From Bradyrhizobium sp. NAS80.1 (GTDB taxonomy: Bacteria > Pseudomonadota > Alphaproteobacteria > Rhizobiales > Xanthobacteraceae): a stretch of DNA of 45,991 nucleotides. A program made the position numbers and the translations under genes. Below the pieces are notes generated by a model. The model had not been told where the DNA came from and made no database searches. It saw only the letters and a list, made by a program, of their open reading frames with translations. The stretch covers positions 1-45,991 of the forward strand of contig NZ_LGHL01000113.1 in the NCBI RefSeq assembly GCF_001908205.1, written 5' to 3'. This document shows, piece after piece, positions 17,138 through 25,275 of the stretch; the stretch's first letter is position 1, and each line of letters opens with the position of its first letter.

Positions 17138-18063
17138 TCCGTATCCTCGAGGCCTTTGGTCGTGCGCAGGTAAAGCCACGTGAACGCCAGCATCACGAGC
17201 AGCAGGACGACCGAGAGCGCGCCGGCGTAACCGAAGTCGAGGCTCGAATAGGCCTGTAGCAGCGTGTAGGTCGAGGTGATCTGCGTGGCGTTAGCCGGGC
17301 CGCCGCCGGTCATGACAAAGATCAGGTCGGCATAATTGAACGTCCAGATGATGCGCGTGGCCGTCGCGACGACGATGATGGGCCGTAACAGCGGCAAGGT
17401 GATGTGCCAGAAACGGGCGAACACGCCCGCACCATCGACATGGGCCGCCTCGTAAAGCTCGTCCGGAACCGCCTGGAGCCCAGCCAGCAGCATGATGACG
17501 AAGAAGGGGATCCCGCGCCACACATTGGTGAAGACAACCGCTGCCATCGCAAGATCCGGCGACGAGAGCCAGGCGACGCGCTCCTGCATCAGGCCGACCC
17601 GGATCAAGATGTCATTGATGACGCCGTAATTCGGTTGATAGAGCCACTCCCAGATCAGCCCCACAACGACTCCCGGAATGATCCAGGGCAGCAAGGTGAG
17701 AGTGCGCACCAGAGCGCGTCCAGTGAAGGCCTGCTGCAACAGGAGTGCACCGGCAAATCCGAACACGAATTGCAGGGAGACCGAGCCGAATACCCAGACA
17801 ACTGAATTCCTCAGCGTCAGCCAGAACACCGGGTCCTCAACAAGGCGGACGTAGTTGCCGAGCCCGATGAAGCGGTAGTCCTGAGGCTTGTACAGGATGT
17901 CGGCGTACAGGCTCATCTTGATCGCGAGCATGATTGGCACGACGACGGTCGCAAGCATGCACAGCGCGGCCGGAACAAGGTATGAATAGCCGATCAATAG
18001 CTTGCGCACCCGCCAGCCGATCAGCGGACGGGTGCGGGGTTTTGCGAGGGTGAGCATGGTCAT
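17134..18063 (-). CDS. sugar ABC transporter permease (MalF/UgpA type)
   Basis: The 309-residue integral membrane protein has six segments, the first near 26-47. FIGLGNYVRLVEDPVFWLTL is the typical periplasmic loop of CUT1 sugar permeases. The EAA motif is YEAAHVDGAGVFARFWHITL. It would pair with the permease downstream to form the membrane channel. The gene begins 15 bp after the binding-protein gene and overlaps the next start by 4 bp. Substrate cannot be inferred beyond carbohydrate or polyol. Confidence 0.92.
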   Translation of the reverse strand: MTMLTLAKPRTRPLIGWRVRKLLIGYSYLVPAALCMLATVVVPIMLAIKMSLYADILYKPQDYRFIGLGNYVRLVEDPVFWLTLRNSVVWVFGSVSLQFVFGFAGALLLQQAFTGRALVRTLTLLPWIIPGVVVGLIWEWLYQPNYGVINDILIRVGLMQERVAWLSSPDLAMAAVVFTNVWRGIPFFVIMLLAGLQAVPDELYEAAHVDGAGVFARFWHITLPLLRPIIVVATATRIIWTFNYADLIFVMTGGGPANATQITSTYTLLQAYSSLDFGYAGALSVVLLLVMLAFTWLYLRTTKGLEDTE

Positions 18064-18078
18064 GATCGTTCCCGACGC

Positions 18079-19383
18079 TTACATCATCTCCTTCTTCAGG
18101 ATGTCGGCGAAGCGGTCGAGGCACTCTCTTGCTGAGATCTTTCCAAGCATCGCCTGCTGAATTAGTGGCACGCCGTCCGAGTCGATCTTGCCGCCCCAGC
18201 CCGGATAGGCAAGGTAAGGACTGACGATGCCGATCGGGAAGGACTGCACGAATCCGGCGAGCGCCGGGTCTCTGGAAAATTCGGGCCTGTCGAGGATCGA
18301 CTTGCGCGCAGGCAACAGGCCGAGGGCCGTGTTGTATTTAAGGCTAGGTTCCTCGTCGAGCATGAAGGTCATGAACTGCCAGGCGCCTTCCTTGTTCTTC
18401 GCGCCCTTGAACATGGTGAGCGTCTCGGAGAACCAGAACGAAGCGCGCTTGTTCGCTGGGCCGATCGGCAACGGCAGCGTGGCGAATTTGTCGACGCCAA
18501 CGTTCTTCTTCTGTTGGCCGCTCGAGCCCGAATTGTGCTGGTACATGCTGGTGACGCCGCGCCCGAATGCTTCGACGATTTCGACGAAGCCGTCGGTCGC
18601 GGCACTCGGCGGCGTGACCTTGTGCCTCAGCGCGAGATCGAGATACCAGGCGAATGCGTCGATGGCTTCCTTGGAATTGATCGCCACCTTGCCGTCCTTG
18701 AGCACTTCGGCGCCGTTGGCATAGGCGAATTCGCTCGGATAAAGCAGCGCCCAAGATCCGCTGCCGCGCATCCCGTATCCGTACTGGTTCTTGTCCGCCC
18801 TGGTGAAGGCTTTTGCGACGACAAGGAATTCGTCCCAAGTCCAGTCCGGCGTCGGTTCTTTCAAACCTAGTTCTTTGAGACGATCCGTGCGGTAGTAAAT
18901 TCCATCGAGCGTCACGGCGAGTGGAAGCGAGATGATCTGGTTGTTAATGGTCACGGTTTGCCAAGCTGTCGGCGCGACATCCGCGTAGTGCTTCCAGGAC
19001 TTCGCGCGCGCGGTGATGTCTTCGACTGCGCCCATGCCGTTGAACTGGCCGACCCAGTTATCCCAGACCTGGCAGAGATCTGGCGGGCTTCCGCCAGTGA
19101 TCGCGCTAATGAGCTTTTGACGTGCTTGTGCCTGCGGCACGTACTCGATCTGCACCGCAAAATCCTTTTGCGACTGATTGAAGCGCTCGACCAGCGAGTT
19201 CATCAGCGCAATGCGCGTCGGCTCGGGAACGCTCCATTGAAAGCGGACCGGCTCGGCGCCCCAAGCCTTGCGCGGGGCAATGAACGGAGCATCCCACCAG
19301 GCCAAATCGGCCGCGGCGATGACGCCCGTTCCAGTCAGCGCGTGCAGGAGCTTGCGCCGAGACAGCGAGATACGCTCATCCAT
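18079..19383 (-). CDS. sugar ABC transporter substrate-binding protein
   Basis: The 434-residue lipid-free periplasmic binding protein starts at the ATG at 19383, preceded by GGAGG. It has a Tat-type signal with SRRKLLHAL (8-16) and probable cleavage after AWGA near residue 42. The mature part is a family 1 extracellular solute-binding fold: ALMNSLVERFNQSQKDF, then ITGGSPPDLCQVWD, a central WALLYPSEFAYANG region, and the C-terminal KKNVGVDKFATLPLPIGPA and KEGAWQFMTFML segments. It is the first gene of the operon. Tat export of a sugar-binding protein is unusual but seen in rhizobia. Ligand unknown. Confidence 0.92.
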   Translation of the reverse strand: MDERISLSRRKLLHALTGTGVIAAADLAWWDAPFIAPRKAWGAEPVRFQWSVPEPTRIALMNSLVERFNQSQKDFAVQIEYVPQAQARQKLISAITGGSPPDLCQVWDNWVGQFNGMGAVEDITARAKSWKHYADVAPTAWQTVTINNQIISLPLAVTLDGIYYRTDRLKELGLKEPTPDWTWDEFLVVAKAFTRADKNQYGYGMRGSGSWALLYPSEFAYANGAEVLKDGKVAINSKEAIDAFAWYLDLALRHKVTPPSAATDGFVEIVEAFGRGVTSMYQHNSGSSGQQKKNVGVDKFATLPLPIGPANKRASFWFSETLTMFKGAKNKEGAWQFMTFMLDEEPSLKYNTALGLLPARKSILDRPEFSRDPALAGFVQSFPIGIVSPYLAYPGWGGKIDSDGVPLIQQAMLGKISARECLDRFADILKKEMM

Positions 19384-19761
19384 CTTGGATCCTCCCTCTG
19401 CCAGCCTTTTCCGGCTCTCGTTTGAGCCATCATGCCACACCATGGCGGGCCGGAAAAGTTTCAAACATGCTAGCGCTTGGCGCACTCAGCACACTCAATC
19501 CGGAGACCCCGGGCAGAAACTGACCAAGCGCGATGCTTGCCGACACGCTTGCTCTTGGAGGTGAGTCGGGCCCTGGATTCAACGCGCTGCCGCGTCGCAA
19601 CAAGTGTGGTATCTTTTAGAATGTGTTCGGCGTGTCCCCTCGCTGGCGAGCCTCCGGCGCCCAAAGCGTACCTTGGTCGCCGCGTGTTCGATGTCGGTAA
19701 GCGACCCCAAACCGGAAGTCTGGCATCGCCTCGTTACGTCAAGGGAAAAATCGCTGCGCGT
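19384..19761. promoter_or_regulatory. upstream region of the sugar transporter operon with LacI-like operator candidate
   Basis: This 378-bp stretch contains the promoter of the leftward ABC operon and the 3' flank of the TPR protein gene. TGCTAGCGCTTGGC at 19468-19481 matches 11 of 14 positions of a perfect TGCTAGC/GCTAGCA palindrome with the TAGCGCT core common in LacI-family operators. No LacI-type regulator gene is in the window. The rest (19490-19750) holds no credible gene. Confidence 0.3.
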
Positions 19762-21189
19762 TCATTCTTCCGGCATCCCGGCCTTGCGCAGTCCCTCGAT
19801 AGCCCGGTCAAAACTTGCACGAACGCGTTGATCGGCAGAGGGAGGTACCAACGCCTTGAGCGCCGCGACATTCTTGACCTTAGACAGCGCAGCGCGACGC
19901 TGTTCAGCGTCACGGGCCTCCGCATCATGGCCGGTCAATGCAAGCGCCGCGGCGAGGGTGCCGAACGCTGATCCAAAACTTGGATTGATCGCGATCGACC
20001 GGCGGGCCCATTCGATCGCCTGATCGTACTGCTGCAGCCCGAAATAAGCGTGACCTTTGCCCATATACCAAACTGCCAATTGTTGATTTTGCGGACTGAG
20101 CCCTATCGCCTTGTCGAAGAATTCGATGGCCTTTTCATATTGTCCGATGTCAACGTATAAATGGCCTAAAGCCCCATACGCCTCTGCAACGTTAGGGTCG
20201 AGGGCGAGCGCACGTTCGAATTCAGCAATCGCATCGTCGAATCGTCTCACGACCACGAGTACATTGCCTTTAGCCAGATGGCCCGACGGGTTGTTCGCAT
20301 CGACGGCGATCGCGCGCGACGCCAGTTCGTCAGCCCGCTTTAGGTCGACCCGGGGATCGTTACTGCGGCCGAGCAGGATCGCCAAAGTGTACCCGATGGA
20401 TGACATGGACAGCGCAGTGACGTTGTTGGGATCGGCGTCGAGCGCCCGCTCGCAGACCGTTGCTTCCTTACCGAATAGTCCGGCTTTATCCAGAACTGAG
20501 ACGACGCACTCCGTGGCCAAATCTAGGGCGTCGGGGTTGGTGGCAATTGCGCTCTTTTGTGCCTCAGCCTTTGTCAACTCATAGCGTAGGGTTGAGTTGA
20601 TCCGCGCGACGATTTCGTCCTGCATCTGCAGCGGATCGGCCCGAGTGGTATCAAACTGATCCGCCCAGAGATGCGCGCCGCTATGGGCATCGATCAGCTG
20701 GGCATTGACCCGCGCCCGGTTTTGGTCTCGCTGCACCGAGCCTTCGAGCACGTATCGAACGCCGAGGTCCTTGCCGATCTGCCGGACGTCGATATTCTTG
20801 CCCTTGTAGGTGAAGGCGGTGTTGCGCGCGATCACGGGAAATTTGGGAATGCGCGACATGCCGGTGGTGAGATTCTCGGTAATGGCGTCGGCGAAATAAT
20901 CCTGGCTCGGATCGCCCGAGAGATTGGCGAAAGGCAGCACCACGATGGAGAAACGCGCGGCCTCGGCCGGCGCTGTCGGCCCTGGCTTCACGGGTGCGAA
21001 CAGTTCCCCTGTGACTGTGCGATAGGTCGTCCAATAACCGGTCAGCCCGGCCAGTACAGTGCCCACGGCAGCGAGACCGGCTACGGGGCCGCTGATCCTC
21101 CTCAACGTCCACCGCCGAGCGTTCGCCATTGGCGCTGGCGTGCCCGATCGAGACACCTCGATCTCTGCTTTCGGGTCTTCCGTGGTCAT
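19762..21189 (-). CDS. TolB-like / TPR membrane protein
   Basis: From the ATG at 21189 the product has 475 residues: a short cytoplasmic part, one membrane segment (about 34-54), a TolB/FlgO-like domain (RFSIVVLPFANLSGDPSQDY at about 79 to QLIDAHSGAHLWADQFD near 195), then TPR repeats to near 440 (AIAEFERALALDPNVAEAYG; KAIEFFDKAIGLSPQNQ). In Bradyrhizobium this C-terminal half is usually attached to an adenylate/guanylate cyclase or a winged-helix domain; neither is present. The frame stays open to 21555, but that extension is antisense to a hydrolase remnant and is unlike protein. It may therefore be the severed half of a larger signalling protein. Confidence 0.8.
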   Translation of the reverse strand: MTTEDPKAEIEVSRSGTPAPMANARRWTLRRISGPVAGLAAVGTVLAGLTGYWTTYRTVTGELFAPVKPGPTAPAEAARFSIVVLPFANLSGDPSQDYFADAITENLTTGMSRIPKFPVIARNTAFTYKGKNIDVRQIGKDLGVRYVLEGSVQRDQNRARVNAQLIDAHSGAHLWADQFDTTRADPLQMQDEIVARINSTLRYELTKAEAQKSAIATNPDALDLATECVVSVLDKAGLFGKEATVCERALDADPNNVTALSMSSIGYTLAILLGRSNDPRVDLKRADELASRAIAVDANNPSGHLAKGNVLVVVRRFDDAIAEFERALALDPNVAEAYGALGHLYVDIGQYEKAIEFFDKAIGLSPQNQQLAVWYMGKGHAYFGLQQYDQAIEWARRSIAINPSFGSAFGTLAAALALTGHDAEARDAEQRRAALSKVKNVAALKALVPPSADQRVRASFDRAIEGLRKAGMPEE

Positions 21190-21326
21190 GAGCTGATAGC
21201 CCATCACATCGGCGGCATAATAACCGCAGCTAGCGTATTGATCCACGTCAAATTCGACCGTCAATTCGGACGCAGGCGGGCAAGCTCGTTGAGCAACTAT
21301 TCTGGTAGCAACGGAGGAGGACTCGC

Positions 21327-21508
21327 ATAGCAACACTCGTCGTTCTCTCCCCGGGGCAGGCGGCATGGCCTGGTATTGGCACGGCGTAGCCCCGCTTATT
21401 CGCACGGCGAGGCACGAAGCCATCGCCGTCGATCTACCTGGCGACGACAGGAACTCCGGTCTCGCGGCGTATGCGGACATCGTCATCAGCCCGCCTTCGC
21501 CGAAATAG
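21327..21508 (+). pseudogene. alpha/beta hydrolase remnant
   Basis: A strong ribosome binding site GGAGGAGG (21313-21320) is followed 6 bp later by ATA where ATG is expected, then codons for ATLVVLSPG. One missing G in the CCGGGGCAGGC run shifts the frame; on restoring it the text continues AGGMAWYWHGVAPLIRTARH and then EAIAVDLPGDDRNSGLAAYADIVI. This is the N-terminus of a well-known alpha/beta hydrolase (the esterase type beginning with VLVPGAGG.AWYW). The frame ends at TAG 21506-21508, and the catalytic region is absent. It is dead by start loss, frameshift and truncation. Confidence 0.8.
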
Positions 21509-21619
21509 GAAAACGGCTTCGTGCTTATTTCGTCGGCGCCGCAGTGGCGGTTCACCGGTCCGTGAGCGTGCGCCCGAGCGGAACGCTCCGATCTAACCAG
21601 GATGCGGTCTTAGGCGTGC

Positions 21620-21838
21620 CTACTCCTCGTCCTCGTCGTCATCCTCGTCTTCGTCGTCCTCCTCCTCGTCGTGGTCTTCTTCCACCTGCACCAGCACAGC
21701 CAGCGGCAGCGTCTCGCGGAACAGATCGCCTTCCATGCCCATCCAGAGGCAGAGCACTTCGTCCTGCTTCACTTCCGCAACGGTCAGCGGCTGGCCGCCG
21801 GATTTCAACATCACGACATTGCCGGCTTTCAATTCCAT
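21620..21838 (-). CDS. DUF2158 protein with acidic tail
   Basis: The 72-residue protein starts with ELKAGNVVMLKSGGQPLTVAEV, the DUF2158 (YodC-like) signature, a small beta fold seen near W-M. The last 21 residues from VEEDHDEEE onward are almost only Asp and Glu, encoded by runs of related GAC/GAG/GAT/GAA triplets (21620-21680). GGAGGACA lies upstream of the ATG. Function of the domain is unknown. The tail could bind metal or basic partners, but that is a guess. Confidence 0.85.
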   Translation of the reverse strand: MELKAGNVVMLKSGGQPLTVAEVKQDEVLCLWMGMEGDLFRETLPLAVLVQVEEDHDEEEDDEDEDDDEDEE

Positions 21839-22008
21839 GGATTTGTCCTCCGAGTTGGTCGACCCGGATGCGAGGCTAACAAGCGGTCATGACACGCTGA
21901 AAACAGGCGAGCAGGGAGGAGGGGCTGCGCGGATCATACGCAGAAAGCTCGAAATGCCAGGAGGCAACTCACGCAGAAGCGCTTCCATCGCAGGCTTTGC
22001 GACGGTGG

Positions 22009-22125
22009 CATGATGCCCCTGTTTTGCCCGACGGATCAAGCGATTTCGCGAAATCCGCAAGTTATTGATTTTGCAGCACCCGGCTACTGTGCATGGGGTT
22101 GTTTTCGATATTTTGCGTTCACGCC
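22009..22125. repeat. dispersed conserved intergenic sequence
   Basis: The block from GCATGATGCCCCTGTTTTGC to GGGGTTGTTTTCGATATTTTG is a wording I recall from many Bradyrhizobium intergenic regions. It lies directly downstream of the leftward HAD gene and is not coding. It is AT-richer than its neighbours. A role as a terminator or a mobile relict is possible but not shown by the sequence. Confidence 0.5.
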
Positions 22126-22129
22126 CTGC

Positions 22130-22882
22130 TTAGACCTGGTTCGGCACCAGTTCGGTCAGCGATCGGATGATGCGATCGGGCCTGACGGTCGAGCCTTCGG
22201 GCAGGCCGTCGCCATGCACGTCGATCCAGATCGAATAGATGCCGAGGCGCTGCGGCGTCACGACTTCCCATTCCAGATTGTCGCCGATCATCCAGGTGTC
22301 TTTCGCAGCAACGCCGAGCGCATCCATCGCATGCAGATAGGCGCGTTCCTCGGGCTTGCCGAAACCGTGCTCGCCTTCGATCTGGATGTGGTGGAAGCGG
22401 TGCGCTAGCTCGAAGCGCTCGACCTTGGCGCGCTGGGTGTCGGCGGCGCCGTTGGTCACCAGCGCGAGCTTGATGCCGAGCGCGTTCAATTTGTCGATCG
22501 CCTCATGCGCGCCGGGGAAGACGAACATCTCCTCCTCGCGATAGGCGGTGAAGCGATCGGCGAAACGAATTGCGAGATCGTCGGGCAGGGCGCGGTGGCC
22601 GGCTGACGCAAGCGCGGCGAAGCCGCCCTTGACCGTCAGGTGCCGGGCCTCGGCGAGCCTGAGGCGCCACGAGGCCTCCGCGTTGGCCCAGAAGTTTCGC
22701 GCGAAAGCCAGCACCGCGGTCGCGACCTGCTGTGGCGGCAGCGGTGCAAACTCCTCGGCAAACTCGTTCGCGATCGTGTTCCAGGCGATCTCGGGCCGGC
22801 CATAGGCCGACAGGATGGTGTCGTCCATGTCGATCAGCATGGCGCGCGGCAGGGGCCTCGAAGCGGGCTTGATCATTGTCAT
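22130..22882 (-). CDS. HAD family hydrolase
   Basis: The 250-residue protein has all four HAD motifs: MLIDMDDTIL (Asp nucleophile and general acid, about 16-25), LVTNGA, a Lys in FGKPEERAY, and the acidic MIGDNLEWEV. A C1 cap lies between motifs I and II. Such enzymes hydrolyse phosphate esters; the substrate is unknown, with phosphoglycolate or nucleotide phosphates as generic candidates. I chose the ATG at 22882 since it overlaps the hemF stop by 4 bp; a codon pair two residues earlier is also an ATG. It is the last gene of the queE-queD-hemF-HAD run. Confidence 0.9.
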   Translation of the reverse strand: MTMIKPASRPLPRAMLIDMDDTILSAYGRPEIAWNTIANEFAEEFAPLPPQQVATAVLAFARNFWANAEASWRLRLAEARHLTVKGGFAALASAGHRALPDDLAIRFADRFTAYREEEMFVFPGAHEAIDKLNALGIKLALVTNGAADTQRAKVERFELAHRFHHIQIEGEHGFGKPEERAYLHAMDALGVAAKDTWMIGDNLEWEVVTPQRLGIYSIWIDVHGDGLPEGSTVRPDRIIRSLTELVPNQV

Positions 22883-23778
22883 GGCCATTTCACCTCCGGC
22901 GGCAGCGACGACAGGATCGAGTCCACATTGCCGCCGGTCTTGAGCCCGAAGATGGTTCCGCGATCGTAGAGCAGGTTGAACTCGACATAGCGGCCGCGCC
23001 GGACCAGTTGCTCCTCGCGGTCGGCGGGGGTCCAGCTTGTCGCGAAATTGCGCCTGACGAGTTCGGGGTAAATCTTGAGGAAGGCGCGGCCGACGTCCTG
23101 GGTGAAGTCGAGGTCGGCGTCCCAGTCGCCGCTGTCGTGCCAGTCGTAGAAGATGCCGCCGACGCCGCGCGCCTCTTTCCGGTGCGGCAGGTAGAAATAC
23201 TCGTCGCACCACTTCTTGTACTTGTCGTAATCGGCAACTCCGTTCGCCCCCGTGCAGGCGTCCTTCATTGCGGCGTGGAAGGCGATTGTATCGGCATCGT
23301 CCTGCGTCCGCCGGCGATCGAGGACCGGCGTGAGATCGGCGCCGCCTCCGAACCAGGCCTTGGTGGTGACCACGAAACGCGTGTTCATGTGCACGGCAGG
23401 CACGTGCGGATTGCGCATATGCGCGATCAGCGAGATGCCGGAGGCCCAGAAGTTCGGGTCTTCTGCCGCGCCGGGAATCTGCGCGCGAAACTCGGGAGCG
23501 AATTCGCCGTGCACGGTCGAGCAATGCACTCCGACCTTCTCGAACAGGCGTCCGTGCATGATCGACATCACGCCGCCGCCGCCGGGCGCGCCGCTGTGGT
23601 CAGTGCGCTGCCAGGGCGTGCGCTTGAAGCGGCCGGCCTCGCCTGGATAGAGGCTTCGGGGTGCGTCATCTTCGAGCTGCTCGAAGCTCGCGCAGATATC
23701 GTCGCGCAAGCGCTCGAACCAAGTTCGGGCGCGGGTCTTGCGATCTTCGAGCAAGCTCGGGTCCATCGTGGAAGTCAT
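22879..23778 (-). CDS. hemF: oxygen-dependent coproporphyrinogen III oxidase
   Basis: This is a 299-residue enzyme of usual family length. It decarboxylates coproporphyrinogen III to protoporphyrinogen IX in heme synthesis. Family blocks are clear: GGGVMSIMHGRLFEKVGVHC, then ISLIAHMRNPHVPAVHMNTR, WFGGGADLTPV, a KKWCDEYFYLPHRKEARGVG block and the C-terminal GLKTGGNVDSILSSLP. The start is 4 bp past the queD-like stop and its stop overlaps the HAD start. Alphaproteobacteria often also carry the oxygen-independent HemN for microaerobic growth; none is in this window. Confidence 0.97.
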   Translation of the reverse strand: MTSTMDPSLLEDRKTRARTWFERLRDDICASFEQLEDDAPRSLYPGEAGRFKRTPWQRTDHSGAPGGGGVMSIMHGRLFEKVGVHCSTVHGEFAPEFRAQIPGAAEDPNFWASGISLIAHMRNPHVPAVHMNTRFVVTTKAWFGGGADLTPVLDRRRTQDDADTIAFHAAMKDACTGANGVADYDKYKKWCDEYFYLPHRKEARGVGGIFYDWHDSGDWDADLDFTQDVGRAFLKIYPELVRRNFATSWTPADREEQLVRRGRYVEFNLLYDRGTIFGLKTGGNVDSILSSLPPEVKWP

Positions 23779-23782
23779 GCCG

Positions 23783-24148
23783 TCAACCCTGCGGACCGTA
23801 ATAGGTGCAGCTCTCGTTGCAGCTGTCGCGGTGGATGCTGACGCGGGTGAGGTTGCCGATGTGCTGCAGCCGCTCCCAGACGAAGCGCGACAGGTTTTCC
23901 AGCGTCGGTGTGCCCAGCGCCTCGATCTTGTTGAGGAACTTGTGATCCAGCGTGAGCCGCACGTCCTCGATCGCGCGCTGGACGAGGCCGAGATCGACCA
24001 CCATGCCGGTCTTGGGATCGGGCGTGCCCCGCAACGTCACCTCGGCGCGGAAGGAGTGCCCGTGGATCTCTTCGCTCGCCGCACCGAACGTCGTTCCCGA
24101 CAGTGAATGCGCCGCCTCGAAGCGGAACGATTTCGTCAATTCCCACAT
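23783..24148 (-). CDS. 6-carboxytetrahydropterin synthase-like protein (QueD/PTPS family)
   Basis: The 121-residue protein has the zinc site of the family: His14 in FEAAH and His29/His31 in HGH. QueD converts 7,8-dihydroneopterin triphosphate to 6-carboxytetrahydropterin for queuosine; queE next door supports that role. However the catalytic Cys of QueD, four residues before the HGH, is Ser25 here, and Glu26 gives an ExxHGH pattern like that of the PTPS-III subgroup linked to folate synthesis. I therefore withhold the queD symbol. The ATG at 24148 is preferred over a TTG at 24163 because MWELTKSF is a natural family start. Confidence 0.87.
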   Translation of the reverse strand: MWELTKSFRFEAAHSLSGTTFGAASEEIHGHSFRAEVTLRGTPDPKTGMVVDLGLVQRAIEDVRLTLDHKFLNKIEALGTPTLENLSRFVWERLQHIGNLTRVSIHRDSCNESCTYYGPQG

Positions 24149-24165
24149 CTGTTCGAAAACCAATC

Positions 24166-24798
24166 CTATCTGATGCCAAGCGATTTATGCGTCTGCACGC
24201 TCAGCCGCCATTGCGGATGGCGCAGGCAATAATCGATCGCGCGCGCGGTGTTCTGGACGATTTCGGGGCCGTCCATCGGTTGGAGCGAGAAGCGCTCGAA
24301 GGCGAGATCCTCGAAAGCTTCGGGCGCGGCGAGCGCCTGCGGATAGACCAGCTTCAGCTCGTGCCCGCGGCGCAGGACCAGCTCGCTGCCACCCTTGGGG
24401 CTGACGCAGATCCAGTCGAGCCCCTCCGGTGCGGCGATCGTGCCGTTGGTCTCGACACCGATCTCGAAGCCGCGGGCATGGAGCGCGTCGATCAGCGCCG
24501 CGTCAACCTGGAGCAGCGGCTCGCCGCCGGTGAGGACAACGTAGCGGTTGGAGGCCGTTGCAGTCCATTGAGCGGCGATGGTGTCGGCGAGTTCCGCGGC
24601 CGAGGCATAACGGCCGCCGAGCGTGCCGTCGGTTCCAACGAAATCGGTGTCGCAGAATTTGCACGTCGCGTCCGCGCGATCGGCCTCCCGGCCGCTCCAG
24701 AGGTTGCAGCCGGCAAAACGGCAGAACACGGACGCGCGCCCGGCATGGGCGCCTTCGCCTTGCAGGGTCAGGAAGATTTCCTTGACCGCGTAACTCAA
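24166..24798 (-). CDS. queE: 7-carboxy-7-deazaguanine synthase
   Basis: This is a 210-residue radical SAM enzyme that makes 7-carboxy-7-deazaguanine from 6-carboxytetrahydropterin in queuosine synthesis. It shows the unusual cluster motif of one QueE clade, C31-x14-C46-x2-C49, in place of CxxxCxxC. Other features are EIFLTLQGEGAHAGR at the start, LTGGEPLLQ and VETNGT. The stop is 17 bp before the ATG of the QueD-like gene, so they are likely co-transcribed. queC and queF are not in the window. Confidence 0.95.
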   Translation of the reverse strand: MSYAVKEIFLTLQGEGAHAGRASVFCRFAGCNLWSGREADRADATCKFCDTDFVGTDGTLGGRYASAAELADTIAAQWTATASNRYVVLTGGEPLLQVDAALIDALHARGFEIGVETNGTIAAPEGLDWICVSPKGGSELVLRRGHELKLVYPQALAAPEAFEDLAFERFSLQPMDGPEIVQNTARAIDYCLRHPQWRLSVQTHKSLGIR

Positions 24799-24816
24799 GC
24801 TTCTCTCCTCAACATA

Positions 24817-25275
24817 TCAAACTTGCGGGTCCCGGAGCTGCCGCAGCGCTTCGCCGGCGGCCATCGCCGCGGTCATCGCCACATTGAGCGACCGCAGGCC
24901 CGGTATGATCGGGATGACCAGCCGCGCATCCGCGGCCTCGACCACCGCGTCGGTGACTCCAGCGCTCTCGCGTCCGAATAGCAGGATGTCCGCCGTCTGG
25001 TAACGGAAATCGCGATAGTCGGTGGCAGCCTTGGTGGTGAACAGGAGCAGGCGGTAGCCTTGTGCTGCGCGCCATTCCTCGAATTTCGACCAGGAGTCGT
25101 GGCGGGTGAGGCTGACATGGTCGAGGTAATCCATTCCCGCCCGGCGGAACAAGCGGTCGGAGACGGGAAAGCCCGCTGGTTCGATGATATGGGCGGCCAT
25201 GCCCAGACAGGCGCAAAGCCTGAGAATCGTGCCGGTGTTCTGAGCGATGTCGGGCTGGAAAAGCGCTATCTGCAT
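24817..25275 (-). CDS. trmL: tRNA (cytidine(34)-2'-O)-methyltransferase
   Basis: This is a 152-residue SPOUT methyltransferase of typical size. It 2'-O-methylates the wobble cytidine/uridine of leucine tRNAs. Diagnostic blocks are ALFQPDIAQNTGTILRLCAC near the start, a central LLFGRESAGV and the C-terminal knot IPIIPGLRSLNVAMTAAMA. The ATG at 25275 begins MQIALF; an upstream extension of the frame is unlike protein. It ends 19 bp before the queE start codon region and may be read with it, as it lies upstream in the same direction. Confidence 0.93.
   Translation of the reverse strand: MQIALFQPDIAQNTGTILRLCACLGMAAHIIEPAGFPVSDRLFRRAGMDYLDHVSLTRHDSWSKFEEWRAAQGYRLLLFTTKAATDYRDFRYQTADILLFGRESAGVTDAVVEAADARLVIPIIPGLRSLNVAMTAAMAAGEALRQLRDPQV

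Noticed and set aside
21190..21555. N-terminal extension of the TolB/TPR protein
   Set aside because: Its sequence is the complement of the alpha/beta hydrolase remnant and is not protein-like; the ATG at 21189 gives a normal start.
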